Assembly (NCBI GenBank): GCA_963744005.1 | Contig: CAVURU010000003.1 | Span: 186,001-250,000 of the forward strand | DNA length: 64,000 nt | DNA from: Palsa-504 sp963744005 | GTDB lineage: Bacteria; Actinomycetota; Actinomycetes; Streptosporangiales; Streptosporangiaceae | Direction: 5' to 3' | In this document: in pieces, positions 18,590 through 29,950 of the stretch | How the letters are laid out: each line of letters opens with the position of its first letter | Numbering within the stretch: position 1 is the first letter of the stretch | The notes under the pieces: generated by a model | The model's input: only the letters and a program-made list of their open reading frames with translations | What the model was told of the DNA's origin: nothing | Databases searched by the model: none | Position numbers and translations under genes: made by a program

Positions 18590-18871
18590 TCAGATTCCGG
18601 TTGTCTCACCCGCGGAGACACCGTTCTGCCAGGCGTTGGCACCGGCCGATGCGGCGGATCTGGCTTGCCCCCACTTGATCCTCGCCTGCTCGCTCGGCGG
18701 CACTTCCATCTCCTGAATCCATCGCCGGGTCGCGCCGAACAGGTGCGCGCCGCCCACGGCCAGGCCCGCCAGCGCGATCAGCGCCCCCGCGGCCACGAGG
18801 GAGCCCCCCGTGATCAGGAAACCCGGCCTGAACGTCGGCAAGCTATTACTGGTGTTGCTATTAACGGACAT
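18590..18871 (-). CDS. Small membrane protein upstream of cydA
   Basis: The 93-residue protein has one long hydrophobic segment (about 18-46, GFLITGGSLVAAGALIALAG...) and a soluble C-terminal part with ATRRWIQEMEVPPSEQARIKW. I recognise similar short proteins from other actinomycetes but no assigned function. It is 64 bp upstream of cydA on the same strand, with a candidate operator 62 bp before its own start, so it may be the first gene of the cyd operon. It could be an accessory subunit of the oxidase, but is longer than known CydX or CydS. Confidence 0.75.
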   Translation of the reverse strand: MSVNSNTSNSLPTFRPGFLITGGSLVAAGALIALAGLAVGGAHLFGATRRWIQEMEVPPSEQARIKWGQARSAASAGANAWQNGVSAGETTGI

Positions 18872-18932
18872 GAGACCGCCTTTGCCGCTAGTGACTGATC
18901 CTGACTTTCATCTACTCGAATCAGGCCGGACA

Positions 18933-18949
18933 TCACCCACCAGGGGTGG
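18933..18949. promoter_or_regulatory. Candidate regulon operator 4: TCACCC-N5-GGGTGG
   Basis: TCACCC, ACCAG, GGGTGG lies 62 bp upstream of the small membrane protein gene that precedes cydAB. Eleven of twelve half-site bases fit the symmetric form TCACCC-N5-GGGTGA. Confidence 0.5.
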
Positions 18950-18977
18950 TTACACCGCTATGACAATGTCTTGAGCA

Positions 18978-18997
18978 GGGCCCGAAATCCCGGGCCC
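18978..18997. terminator. Hairpin between glgX and the cyd operon
   Basis: GGGCCCG and CGGGCCC form a 7-bp stem with a 6-base loop. It lies about 90 bp beyond the stop of glgX, before the start of the next operon on the same strand. No T-run follows on the minus strand, so termination is plausible but not certain. Confidence 0.5.
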
Positions 18998-19088
18998 GTC
19001 AATTTGAGGAGGATCAGAAATTGTTCTGAGTAACATGCGTACGCACGCGTTCTGTCCTCATCCGCTTGACGACGCCGAAATGGCGTGG

Positions 19089-21229
<2,141 letters not shown>

Positions 21230-21233
<4 letters not shown>

Positions 21234-23938
21234 TGCTGAGCCCTTGCGGCTAGGTCGCGCAGGACGTCTCCGAGCGCGGGGACCGCGCCGTGGCGGCGGA
21301 GGATCACGTCGGCGATCAGGCCGGTCCAGCCGGTCTGGTGGAAGGCGCCGATCGCGGCGCCGTTGTCCCCGTGGAAGTACTCGCTGAAGATCAGGTTGTC
21401 CTTCCAGGCCGGGTCGGTCTGCATCTTCTCGGTCCCGCCAAAGCAGGGCCGCCGCCCGTTCGCGTCCTGGATGAACAGCGAGATCAGCCGGTCCTGCAGA
21501 TCGGCGACGATCTGCTCCAGGGTGAGCTGCTGGCCCGACCCGGTCGGGTATTCCAGCTTGAGGTCATCGCCGTAGAACCGGTGGTAGCGCTCGAGGGACT
21601 CGACGACCAGGTAGTTGACCGGCATCCAGATCGGGCCGCGCCAGTTGGAGTTGCCGCCGAACATCGACGTGGTCGACTCGGCCGGCTCGTAGTCGATGGA
21701 GGACTCGTAGCCCTCGGCGTCGAATTTGTAGGGGTGGTCGCGGTGGTAGGCCGATACCGCGCGCAGCCCGTGCGGGGCCAGGAACTCGCTCTCGTCGAAC
21801 AGCTTGGCGAACAGCCGCTCGAGCTGGGCGGGCCGGGCCACCGACAGCAGCAGCCGCTGGCTCTTTCCCTCCCCGCGGACCTGCGGCAGGCCGGCCAGGT
21901 TCCCCAGGTCCCCGATCCCCTGCTTTTGCATCAGCCGCGCGAAGTTCTTGTTCATGGTCAGCGCGTTGTCGAGGATGCTGCCGTCCAGGACGCCGGCGGC
22001 CAGCGCCGGGATGATCCCGACCATGGACCGGACCTTGACCGGGACGCTGTGCCCGGAGGGCGTGATCAGCCGGTCATAGAACAGCCCGTCGGTCTCGTCC
22101 CACAGGCCCTGCTGGTCAAGGGCATTGCGGATGGCCGCGAAGTGCTCCAGGAACTTCAGCACCAGATCCTGCTGATCCTCTTCGCCGGACCAGTTCAGGA
22201 TGGCCGCCATGGTGCCCATGGACAGCGCATACGCGCCCATCCAGCCGGTGGCGTCCGACTGGTCCAGGGTGTAGCCCGCGGGCAGGTGGGACCGGTCGAT
22301 CGGGCCGATGTTGTCCAGGCCGAGGAAGCCGCCCTCGAAGACGTTGCGGTCGCTGGCGTCTTCCCGGTTGACCCACCAGGTGAAGTTGACCAGGAGCTTG
22401 GCGAAGATCCGGCGCAGGAAGCCGAGGTCGCGGGCGCCGTCGATGGCGAAGACCTGGAGCGCCGCCCAGGCGTGCACCGGCGGGTTCACGTCACCGAAAT
22501 CCCACTCATAAGCCGGCAACGCGCCCTGCGGGTGCTGGAACCACTCCCGGCAGATAAGCACCAGCTGGTACTTGGCGAAGGCCGGGTCCAAGTGGGCCAG
22601 GGTCACCGTATGGAAGGCCAGGTCCCAGGCGGCGAACCAGGGATACTCCCATTTGTCCGGCATCGAGATGATGTCGAACCCGTCGAAGTTGCGCCACTTG
22701 GAGTTCCGCCCGTGCTTTCGCGCCTCGGGCGGTTCGGGCTGGGTCGGGTCGCCGTCCAGCCACCGGGCGACGTCATAGTAGAAAAGCTGCTTGCTCCACA
22801 GCATGCCTGCCGAGGCCTGCCGCAAGACCAGCGCCTCGTCGGCGCTGGCGCTTTCCGGGGTCAGTTCGGCGTAGAACTCATCGGCTTCAGCCCGGCGCTC
22901 GGCCATGACCTGGTCGAAGTCCGAGCCCAGTGCGGCTGCTGCGCTGGGCGCTGGCTGGCCCGCTCCGTTGCCGGCTGGCCGCAGCCGGAGCCGGAGCTCC
23001 GTGGTCTGCCCCGCCGGGACGGTGACCTGGTACCAGAACGCGCATTTCGTCCCGGTTCCGGCCGGGTTGACCGTGGCCGCGCCGTGGATCACGTGGTCGT
23101 TGATGCCGTCCTTGGGATACGGCGTAACCGGGGTCGAGCCGTACAGCTTGGCGACGTTGGTCTCGTTCTCGCAGAAGAGCAGCTTCGGGTCCGTACCGTC
23201 CGGACCAGCCGCCGCGATAAGTTCCAGCGGGCCCAGGAACGGGTGGTCGATCAGCACCGCCCCGTCACCGGAGGCCCGCAAGGCCGGGCGGGGCTCGGCA
23301 GCTTCCGTGTCCCAGGACCACGTGTTGCGGAACCAGGCGGTCGGCAGCACGTGGAGGGTCTCGTCCTCGGGCCCGGCGTTGGTGACCTGAATCGCCATCA
23401 GCAGGTCATCTGCGGTGGCCTTGGCGTAGTGCACCTCGGTGATCCAGTACCGGTCGTCATTGAACGCGCCGGTGTCGAGCAGCTCATACTCGGGCTCGTA
23501 GCGGCTCCGGTGGGCATTGGTGTCGATCAGGTCCTGGTAGGGGAAAGCGCCTTGCGGGTAGTGGTAGCGCCACCGGTTCCAGGCGTGGCTGGGGATGGCG
23601 TCCAGGTACCACCAGTACTCCTTGACGTCTTCCCCGTGGTTGCCCTGCGGGCCGGTCAGCCCGAACGGCCGTTCCTTGAGAATCGGGTCGCGGCCGTTCC
23701 ACAGGGCCAGCCCCAGGCACAGCCGCTGCTCGATGTCGCAGAATCCGGCCAGCCCGTCCTCGCCCCAGCGGTAGGCCCGGGACCGGGCGTGATCGTGGGG
23801 GAGGTAGTCCCAGGCATTGCCGTCGGCGCTGTAGTCCTCCCGGACCGTGCCCCACTGCCGCTCGCTGACATATGGCCCCCACCGGTACCACTCGCCCGCC
23901 TGCCGCAGCCCGTTCTCCAGCTGCCCGAACCCATTCAC
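21230..23938 (-). CDS. GH63-like (MGH1 type) glucosidase
   Basis: The protein of about 902 residues matches the bacterial glucosidase family with an (alpha/alpha)6 barrel (GH63-like). Typical segments are WGPYVSERQWGTVREDYS at the N-terminus, HDHARSRAYRWGEDGLAG, WNGRDPILKERPFGL, WAAWDLAFH-like FAAWDLAFHTVTLAH, and the C-terminal NSNWRGPIWMPVNYL and FSEYFHGDNGAAIGA. I chose GTG 23938 because homologues start close to WYRWGPY and GGGA precedes it; the frame is open far upstream. The substrate is probably an alpha-glucoside; with glgX as partner, glycogen-derived oligosaccharides are likely. Confidence 0.85.
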
Positions 23939-24084
23939 TCGATCCCGTTCAGCACCCACTGCCGACCCCTGTCGCGTCTCGATGTATCGCGCTGTACATA
24001 CGCCGTGCCGATTTCCCGACATGGCCGTGGCGGTTGCTGATATACAGCCAGCAGCCATTTCCTTTCTAAGCAGTCGGCGGCTCC

Positions 24085-24113
24085 TATCCATCACCCCATG
24101 TGGGTGATGGATA
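24085..24113. promoter_or_regulatory. Candidate regulon operator 5 within a 12-bp-arm palindrome
   Basis: TATCCATCACCC and GGGTGATGGATA are perfect inverted arms around the loop CATGT. The core (24091-24107) is TCACCC-N5-GGGTGA, the exact symmetric form of the shared dyad. It lies in the divergent region between the glucosidase gene and the antiporter gene and could control both. Confidence 0.65.
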
Positions 24114-24226
24114 CTGCGCCGGTCGCGTTCAACTTTTGAGGGTGACCAATTGCCTGAGATGGGCGCGGGTAACCGGTAAATGAACGGTTGGCAAATTACC
24201 GCCGCTCGGCGCAATCGGAGGCTGGC

Positions 24227-26035
24227 ATGACGACCAACCAGATCCTGACCGGAGTCGGCTTGATTCTCGCCCTCGCCGTAGGGTCTCAGGTGCTGGCCAG
24301 CCGCTTGCGGATACCCGCGATCATCGTCCTGCTGCCCGTCGGTTTCGTCGCGGGGGCAGTGACCAGTGACGTCAATCCGCAGCAGCTGCTCGGGCCTGCC
24401 TTCGAGCCGCTCGTATCCCTGTCGGTGGCCGTCATTCTCTATGACGCGGGACTGAGCCTCGATATGCGCAAGCTCCGAGGCCATACCCGCAAGGTGGTGA
24501 TCCGCCTCATCGTTCTCGGGGTCCTGATCACCACCGCGCTCGCCGCTTCGGTGGCGGCACCGCTGCTCGGCATGTCACGCGGTGCGGCCGTGATGCTGGG
24601 GATCATCCTCGTCGTCTCGGGGCCGACAGTGGTAGGCCCGCTGCTCGGCTTCGTCCGCCCCGCCGAACAGGTCCAGCAGATCCTCATCTGGGAGGGGTCG
24701 CTGATCGATCCGGTGGGCGGGATCCTCGGCGCGCTGGTCTTCCACGCCGTCATCGCCAGCACCAGCCGCGGGCCGGGCCGCCAGCTGGGGCAATTTGCCG
24801 CCAGTATCGGTATCGGCCTGGCTGGCGGGGTGATCGGCACCGCGCTGCTCTGGCTGCTGCTGCGCAAGCTCCGGCTCGGCGAAGTGCTCGGCACCACCGC
24901 GCAACTCGCCGCGGTGATCGCGGTGGCCGCCGCCTGCGACGTGGTCCGCGAGGACACCGGGCTTGTCGCGGCGATTTTCATGGGGCTCGCCCTGGCTAAC
25001 CGGCCGGAGTTCGACATCCCGTCGCGCCGCCCGTTCTTCGAGGCGCTCGTGCAGCTGATTATCGGCATCCTGTTCATCTCCATTTCGGCGACCGTGTCCC
25101 CGCAGTCTCTCCGGCATCTGCTGCTGCCCACGTTCGCGCTGGTCGCGGTCCTGGTCCTGGTGGCCCGTCCCATCACCGCGTTCGCGTCCACGCTGCGCAC
25201 GGACGTGCCCGGCGGTGAGCGTGCCTTCATCGGCTGGATGGCTCCGCGGGGCATTGTCGCGGCCGCTACCGCGTCGACGTTCGCGGCGGGCCTGGTCGCC
25301 AAGGGCGTGGGCGGCGCGGCCAAGATCCTGCCCGCCACGTTCGTCGTCATCGTGGCCACGGTGACCCTGTACGGCCTGACCGCAGCGCCGGTGGCCCGCC
25401 GGCTGGGCGTCAGCCGGCCCGGCCGCACCCGGCCTCTTCTGGTCGGCGGCGCGGCGTGGGTCGTCGACCTCGGGCGCGCCCTGCAGTCGGCTGGCCTGGA
25501 GGTGCTGATGTGGGCCGGCCTGGATGAGCAGCGGGAGCGGATCAGGCGAGCCGGACTGGAGCTCGCGCCCGGTGAGCTGCTCGCGGCGGCCACCGGACGC
25601 GGCGCGCGGCTCGAGGGCATCACGGCCGTGCTGCTGCTGACCGATGAGGACGATTTCAACGCGCTCGCCTCAGTGCTGCTGACCGATACCGTCGGGGAGC
25701 ACGTGTACCGGCTCGCGCCCCCGCGGCAGAGCCACGGAGTGGTCGCGCCGTACACCACCGGGGAGGTCTTGTTCGCCCGCGGCATGACCAGGCCGGCGGT
25801 CGCCGGGCGGTACGCCGGCGGCGCGCGCATCATCTCCCACGGCTCCGGGCGCCAGCTGCCCGCCGGAGCCGACCTCCTGTTCGTGGTGCGCTCGGACGGC
25901 CAGCTCACGGCCGTCACCCAGGCCGGCCCGCCGGCGTCGCTGCCGGGTGACACCCTGGTCTTCCTGGGTCCTGCGCTCGCCGCGCAGCCTGCGGATCCCG
26001 GCCGAAGTGAGCGGCCCGAGGCGAAGCGACAGTGA
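24227..26035 (+). CDS. Cation:proton antiporter (CPA1/NhaP type) with C-terminal regulatory domain
   Basis: The 602-residue protein has about twelve membrane helices in its first 390 residues, with the family segments VILYDAGLSLDM, SGPTVVGPLLGFVRP, WEGSLIDPVGGILGAL and GWMAPRGIVAAATA. It exchanges Na+ or K+ for protons. The soluble C-terminal part (about 400-600) resembles TrkA-type nucleotide/ligand-binding domains (VLLLTDEDDFNALASVLL). GGAG at 24217-24220 places the start at ATG 24227. It is divergent from the glucosidase operon and followed by cydDC on the same strand. Confidence 0.9.
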   Translation: MTTNQILTGVGLILALAVGSQVLASRLRIPAIIVLLPVGFVAGAVTSDVNPQQLLGPAFEPLVSLSVAVILYDAGLSLDMRKLRGHTRKVVIRLIVLGVLITTALAASVAAPLLGMSRGAAVMLGIILVVSGPTVVGPLLGFVRPAEQVQQILIWEGSLIDPVGGILGALVFHAVIASTSRGPGRQLGQFAASIGIGLAGGVIGTALLWLLLRKLRLGEVLGTTAQLAAVIAVAAACDVVREDTGLVAAIFMGLALANRPEFDIPSRRPFFEALVQLIIGILFISISATVSPQSLRHLLLPTFALVAVLVLVARPITAFASTLRTDVPGGERAFIGWMAPRGIVAAATASTFAAGLVAKGVGGAAKILPATFVVIVATVTLYGLTAAPVARRLGVSRPGRTRPLLVGGAAWVVDLGRALQSAGLEVLMWAGLDEQRERIRRAGLELAPGELLAAATGRGARLEGITAVLLLTDEDDFNALASVLLTDTVGEHVYRLAPPRQSHGVVAPYTTGEVLFARGMTRPAVAGRYAGGARIISHGSGRQLPAGADLLFVVRSDGQLTAVTQAGPPASLPGDTLVFLGPALAAQPADPGRSERPEAKRQ

Positions 26036-26117
26036 TCTGTCCCGTCACGGGGACGCGGCTCAGCATCGCCCACAGCGGATGAGCCCGCAGGCCCCATGAG
26101 CAGGGATACTTCGGCTC

Positions 26118-27872
26118 ATGAGCGTCAGTGGCGGGGCTGGCGGCCGGGCGGCTGACCGCCGCCTGCTCCGATATGCCGGCGCCGCGCGAGCCCACCTGGT
26201 GGTGGCCGTCGGGCTCGGGCTGGCCGGAACGGGACTGATCTTGGCCCAGGCCGGCCTGCTCGCCCGTGTCCTGGCCGGCGCGGCCCGCGGCGACGTGGCG
26301 GCCGCGCTGTCGGGCACGCTGGCGGCGCTGCTGGTCGTGGTGGCGGCCCGGGCGGCGGTGAACTACGGCGGTGAGGTGGCCGCGCTGCGAGCCGCCGCGA
26401 CCGTGAAATCGCAGTTGCGGCGGGCGCTGATCGCCCATTCGCTGCAGCTGGGCCCGGTCTGGCTGGGTAGCCAGCGGGCGGGTGAGATCACCACCTTGAG
26501 CACCAAGGGCCTGGACGGGCTGGATTCCTATTTCGCCCGTTACCTGCCGCAGCTCGTCCTCGCCGTGCTGGTGCCCATCGCGGTACTGGCCAGGGTGGCG
26601 GCCGCGGACTGGGTTTCCGCGGTGGTCATCGCCGTCGCGCTGCCGCTGATTCCCGTGTTCGCGGTGCTGGTCGGCTGGCACACCAAGGCGCAGACCCGGC
26701 GGCAGTGGCGGCTGCTGGCCACTCTCGGCGGCCACTTCCTTGACGTGGTCGAAGGCCTGGCCACCCTCAAGGTTTTCGGCCGTGCCCGGGTGCAGGAAGA
26801 CGTGATCGCCAAGGTCACCGACGACTACCGGACGGCCACCATGTCCACCCTGCGGGTGGCCTTCCTGTCCGCCCTGGTCCTGGAGCTGTCCGCTGCGCTG
26901 GCCACCGCTCTGGTCGCGGTCGAGGTCGGGCTCCGGCTGCTGGACGGCCACCTGGGCTACGAAACGGCGCTGCTGGTTCTGCTCCTCACCCCGGAGGCCT
27001 TCCTGCCGCTTCGCGCGGCCGGCGCGCAGTTCCACGCGAGCATGGAGGGTGTCGCCGCAGCCGGGCGCGTCTTCGAGATCCTGGACACCGCGACACCGGG
27101 CGAAGCCCAGCCCGGCCCGGCCGCCACGGTGCGGCGCGGCGGCCGTTCTCCGGCCGATCTGCGGACGCAGGACATCAGGCTGAGCGGCGTCACCGTGGCC
27201 TATCCCGGCCGCCCCAGCCCGGCTCTGGACGCGGTCAGCCTGACGATCGCGCCGGGGGACCGGATCGTGCTCACCGGCCCGAGCGGCGCGGGGAAGAGCA
27301 CGCTGCTCGCCCTGCTGCTCCGCTTCATCGCACCGACGGCCGGGACCATCGAGCTTGCTGGCGGCGCAGTACACGGCGACCTGGCGGCCACCGACGTCCG
27401 GCAATGGCGTACCCAGATCGCCTGGGTGCCACAGCAGCCCTACCTGTTCACCGGCACCGCGGCGGAGAATATCGCTCTCGGCCAGGTCGGCGCGAGCCAC
27501 GAGGCCATTCGCCGGGCGGCCCGGCTGGCCGGTGCCGCCGACTTCATCGAGGATCTGCCGGCCGGATACGGCACGCCGCTCGGCGAGCACGGCTTGCGGC
27601 TGTCGGCTGGCCAGCGGCAGCGGGTAGCACTGGCCCGCGCGTTCCTGCGCGACGCGCCCCTGCTGCTCCTGGACGAGCCCGCCGCTCACCTGGACCCGGT
27701 CAGTGCCCGGGCTATCCGGACCGCCGTCGAGGGGGCCTTGTCCGATCACACCGTCCTCCTGGTCAGTCACCAGGGGGGCTGGGCGGGCGAGGGCAGCCGG
27801 GTTGTCCGCCTGGAGCAAGGCAAGCGGCTGTCGCCGGCCAGCACCACCCGGGTGGCGGCGATGCTCGAGTGA
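26118..27872 (+). CDS. cydD: Thiol reductant ABC exporter subunit CydD
   Basis: CydD and CydC form the ABC exporter of cysteine or glutathione (or heme-linked thiols) needed to assemble cytochrome bd. The 584-residue protein has about six N-terminal membrane helices (QLGPVWLGSQRAGEITTLSTKGLDGLD is typical of CydD) and a C-terminal ATPase with Walker A GPSGAGKST (about 387-395), signature LSAGQRQRVALA (about 494) and Walker B LLLLDEPAAHLDP. The signature has A where LSGGQ has G. Its stop overlaps the cydC start. Confidence 0.94.
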   Translation: MSVSGGAGGRAADRRLLRYAGAARAHLVVAVGLGLAGTGLILAQAGLLARVLAGAARGDVAAALSGTLAALLVVVAARAAVNYGGEVAALRAAATVKSQLRRALIAHSLQLGPVWLGSQRAGEITTLSTKGLDGLDSYFARYLPQLVLAVLVPIAVLARVAAADWVSAVVIAVALPLIPVFAVLVGWHTKAQTRRQWRLLATLGGHFLDVVEGLATLKVFGRARVQEDVIAKVTDDYRTATMSTLRVAFLSALVLELSAALATALVAVEVGLRLLDGHLGYETALLVLLLTPEAFLPLRAAGAQFHASMEGVAAAGRVFEILDTATPGEAQPGPAATVRRGGRSPADLRTQDIRLSGVTVAYPGRPSPALDAVSLTIAPGDRIVLTGPSGAGKSTLLALLLRFIAPTAGTIELAGGAVHGDLAATDVRQWRTQIAWVPQQPYLFTGTAAENIALGQVGASHEAIRRAARLAGAADFIEDLPAGYGTPLGEHGLRLSAGQRQRVALARAFLRDAPLLLLDEPAAHLDPVSARAIRTAVEGALSDHTVLLVSHQGGWAGEGSRVVRLEQGKRLSPASTTRVAAMLE

Positions 27873-29653
27873 GCGGGCGGCCCGCCAGCCTGGCCGCTGG
27901 CCGCTGGCCGCTGCTGCGGCTGCTCTGGCTGGCCCGGCCGCTGCGCGGGCGGCTGGCCGTGTCCGTCCTGGCCGGCGCGGCCGCCACCGGCTGCGGCGTC
28001 GCGCTGCTGGCTACCTCAGGGTTCCTGCTGGCCCGCGCCTCCCAGCATCCGAGCATCCTGGCCATCTCAGCGGCGGTGGTAGCCGTCCGCGCGTTCAGCA
28101 TCGGCCGCGGCGTATCGCGCTACCTGGAGCGGCTGACGTCCCACGACGTCGCGTTCCGGGTGCTGGCTGACATCCGAGTAGCGATCTACCGTCGGCTGGG
28201 GCGGCTTGCGCCAGCCGGACTGGCCGCCTTCCGGTCCGGTGACCTGCTGGCCGCGGTGGTCAGCGACGTGGACGCCACCCAGGACCTGTTTATCCGCGGC
28301 GTCGGGCCGCCGCTGGCCGCCGCTCTGGTCGGCGCGGGCGCGGTGACCGTCTGCCTGCTGATCCTCCTGCCGGCGGCCGGCGTGCTGGCCCTGGGCCTGC
28401 TGGCCGCCGGGGCCGTGGTGCCGCCGCTGGCCGTCGCGGCCTCCCGCCGGGCGGCCAGCGCGACCGCGGCGGCACGCGGCGAGCTCAGCGCGACCGTCAC
28501 CGACCTGCTCTCAGGCGCGGCAGACCTGCACGCGTTCGGTGCGCAGGACACCGCGCTCGCCAAGGCGGCCGACGCCGACCACAAGCTGACCGCCCTGGCC
28601 CGGCGCCTGGCGGCCGCCGCCGGCCTGGGCAGCGGGCTGATCAGCGCCCTGACCGGGCTGACGGTGTGGGGCGTGCTCGTCCTGGGGGTGGCGGCGGTCG
28701 GGCACGGCACGCTCACCCGGGTGCCGCTGGCGGTACTGACCCTCACCGCCCTGGCCTCCTTCGAGGCGGTCACGCTCATGCCCGCCGCCGCGCTTCAGCT
28801 CGGATCGGCGCGCGCCTCGGCCCGCCGGATCGGCATCGTCCTGGACACCCCGGATCCGGTCGCCGACCCGCCGGCGGCCCGGCCGCTGCCCGCCGGGCCC
28901 GTGCACGTCCAGCTGTCGGGGGTGCAGGTCCGGTACGAGCCGGGCGGTCCGCTCGCGCTGGACGGCCTCGATCTCGACCTGCCGCCGGGCCGGCGGGTCG
29001 CGCTCATCGGCCCGAGCGGCGCCGGCAAGTCGACGGTGGCCGCGGTGCTGCTGCGTTTCCGTGACCCGGTCGGCGGCCGCGTCACCCTGAACGGGGCCGA
29101 CCTGGCCAGTTACGGCGCCGACGCGGTCCGGACCATCATCGGCGGGTGTCCCCAGGATCCGTACATCTTCGACGCCACTATCCGCGCCAACCTGCAGCTG
29201 GCCTGGCCCGGCGCTACCAGTGACGACCTGTCGGCGGCCGCCGACCGGGCCCGGCTGCTGCCCTGGATCGATTCGCTGCCCCGAGGCTGGGACACGCCGG
29301 TCGGCACGCACGGCGCGGCCATGTCCGGTGGCGAGCGGCAGCGGCTCGCCCTGGCCCGGGCCCTGCTCGCGGACCCGGCCGTGCTGATCCTCGACGAGCC
29401 GACCGCACACCTTGATCCCGAAGCACGCGCTGCCCTGACCGCCGACCTGCTCGCTCTCACCTCGGGTCGTACCACGCTGCTCATCACGCATGAGCTAGCC
29501 GGACTCGACCAAGTCGACGAAATCGTCGTGCTCGAGCACGGCCGGGTGGCCCAGCGCGGCACGCATGCACAGCTCATCCAGGTCGGCGGCCCGTACCGGG
29601 AACTCTGCGAAGCCGCTTCGCTTCCTGCGCTGGGCGTCACCCATACCGGGTGA
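27869..29653 (+). CDS. cydC: Thiol reductant ABC exporter subunit CydC
   Basis: The 594-residue partner of CydD has N-terminal membrane helices (LAVSVLAGAAATGCGVALLATSGFLLARA) and a C-terminal ATPase domain with Walker A GPSGAGKST (about 380-388), signature MSGGERQRLALARALL (about 485) and Walker B VLILDEPTAHLDP. I start it at GTG 27869, whose GTGA overlaps the cydD stop, rather than at earlier in-frame codons lying within cydD. The stop codon itself lies inside a copy of the TCACCC-N5-GGGTGA dyad. Confidence 0.94.
   Translation: MSGRPASLAAGRWPLLRLLWLARPLRGRLAVSVLAGAAATGCGVALLATSGFLLARASQHPSILAISAAVVAVRAFSIGRGVSRYLERLTSHDVAFRVLADIRVAIYRRLGRLAPAGLAAFRSGDLLAAVVSDVDATQDLFIRGVGPPLAAALVGAGAVTVCLLILLPAAGVLALGLLAAGAVVPPLAVAASRRAASATAAARGELSATVTDLLSGAADLHAFGAQDTALAKAADADHKLTALARRLAAAAGLGSGLISALTGLTVWGVLVLGVAAVGHGTLTRVPLAVLTLTALASFEAVTLMPAAALQLGSARASARRIGIVLDTPDPVADPPAARPLPAGPVHVQLSGVQVRYEPGGPLALDGLDLDLPPGRRVALIGPSGAGKSTVAAVLLRFRDPVGGRVTLNGADLASYGADAVRTIIGGCPQDPYIFDATIRANLQLAWPGATSDDLSAAADRARLLPWIDSLPRGWDTPVGTHGAAMSGGERQRLALARALLADPAVLILDEPTAHLDPEARAALTADLLALTSGRTTLLITHELAGLDQVDEIVVLEHGRVAQRGTHAQLIQVGGPYRELCEAASLPALGVTHTG
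29637..29653. promoter_or_regulatory. Candidate regulon operator 6: TCACCC-N5-GGGTGA
   Basis: TCACCC, ATACC, GGGTGA is a perfect symmetric match to the dyad and includes the last codons and stop of cydC. It is 124 bp upstream of the 51-residue ORF. Its position in coding sequence makes chance a little more likely than for the intergenic copies. Confidence 0.45.
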
Positions 29654-29701
29654 TACGAGGACACGGGCCGGATGGTGCACTGAATCACGCCAGATCGTGC
29701 C

Positions 29702-29713
29702 TCACCCGGGTGA
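29702..29713. promoter_or_regulatory. 12-bp palindrome TCACCCGGGTGA
   Basis: This perfect palindrome uses the same half-sites as the 17-bp dyad but with no spacer. It lies between cydC and the 51-residue ORF (start 29777). Whether the same protein can bind it is unknown. Confidence 0.35.
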
Positions 29714-29776
29714 TCTGAGCGGGGGCGCCGGACCATGCCAGGAACCGGCTGGCCTGGTGCTGGGGAAGGATCCGAA

Positions 29777-29932
29777 ATGCCGTTCATCCGTCTGCGCGGC
29801 TGGCTCGCGTACTACATCTGGCCGAGTTACGCGCAGCGTATGTTCATCCTGGAGGTGAAGCGGGACATCCGCAGCCTCGTCCCGGGCGGGGCGAACCGCC
29901 AGGACGATAAGCGCTCTCGCCCCGGCGGCTAG
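29777..29932 (+). CDS. 51-residue basic protein downstream of cydDC
   Basis: ATG 29777 has GGAAGGA at 29763-29769 before it. The product starts MPFIRLRGWLAYYIWPSYAQ and continues with a short amphipathic or hydrophobic stretch, then a basic, Arg/Lys-rich tail. It may associate with the membrane surface. I do not recognise a family. It follows cydDC by 124 bp on the same strand, separated by the palindromes above, and is convergent with the MarR-GNAT gene. Confidence 0.5.
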   Translation: MPFIRLRGWLAYYIWPSYAQRMFILEVKRDIRSLVPGGANRQDDKRSRPGG

Positions 29933-29950
29933 GGTGCCGCGGTCTGCCGT

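Noticed and set aside
21290..24040. Open frame of 916 codons on the + strand
   Set aside because: It is antisense to the well-supported GH63-like glucosidase, with valine/arginine/glycine-rich composition typical of a shadow frame.
24085..24113. Palindrome considered as a simple transcription terminator
   Set aside because: It lies between two divergent genes, with no gene ending into it and no T-run; an operator fits better.
26039..26054. GTCCC/GGGAC inverted repeat before cydD considered as another copy of the shared dyad
   Set aside because: Half-sites and spacing differ (GTCCC-N6-GGGAC), so it does not fit the TC[AC]CCC-N5-GGG[TG]G[AG] form.
25914..27818. Open frame of 634 codons on the - strand
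   Set aside because: It is the reverse of the antiporter end and cydD; the Arg/Gly/Gln-rich translation has no recognisable domain.
29702..29713. TCACCCGGGTGA counted as a regular copy of the 17-bp dyad
   Set aside because: It has no five-base spacer; it is listed separately and not used to define the motif.
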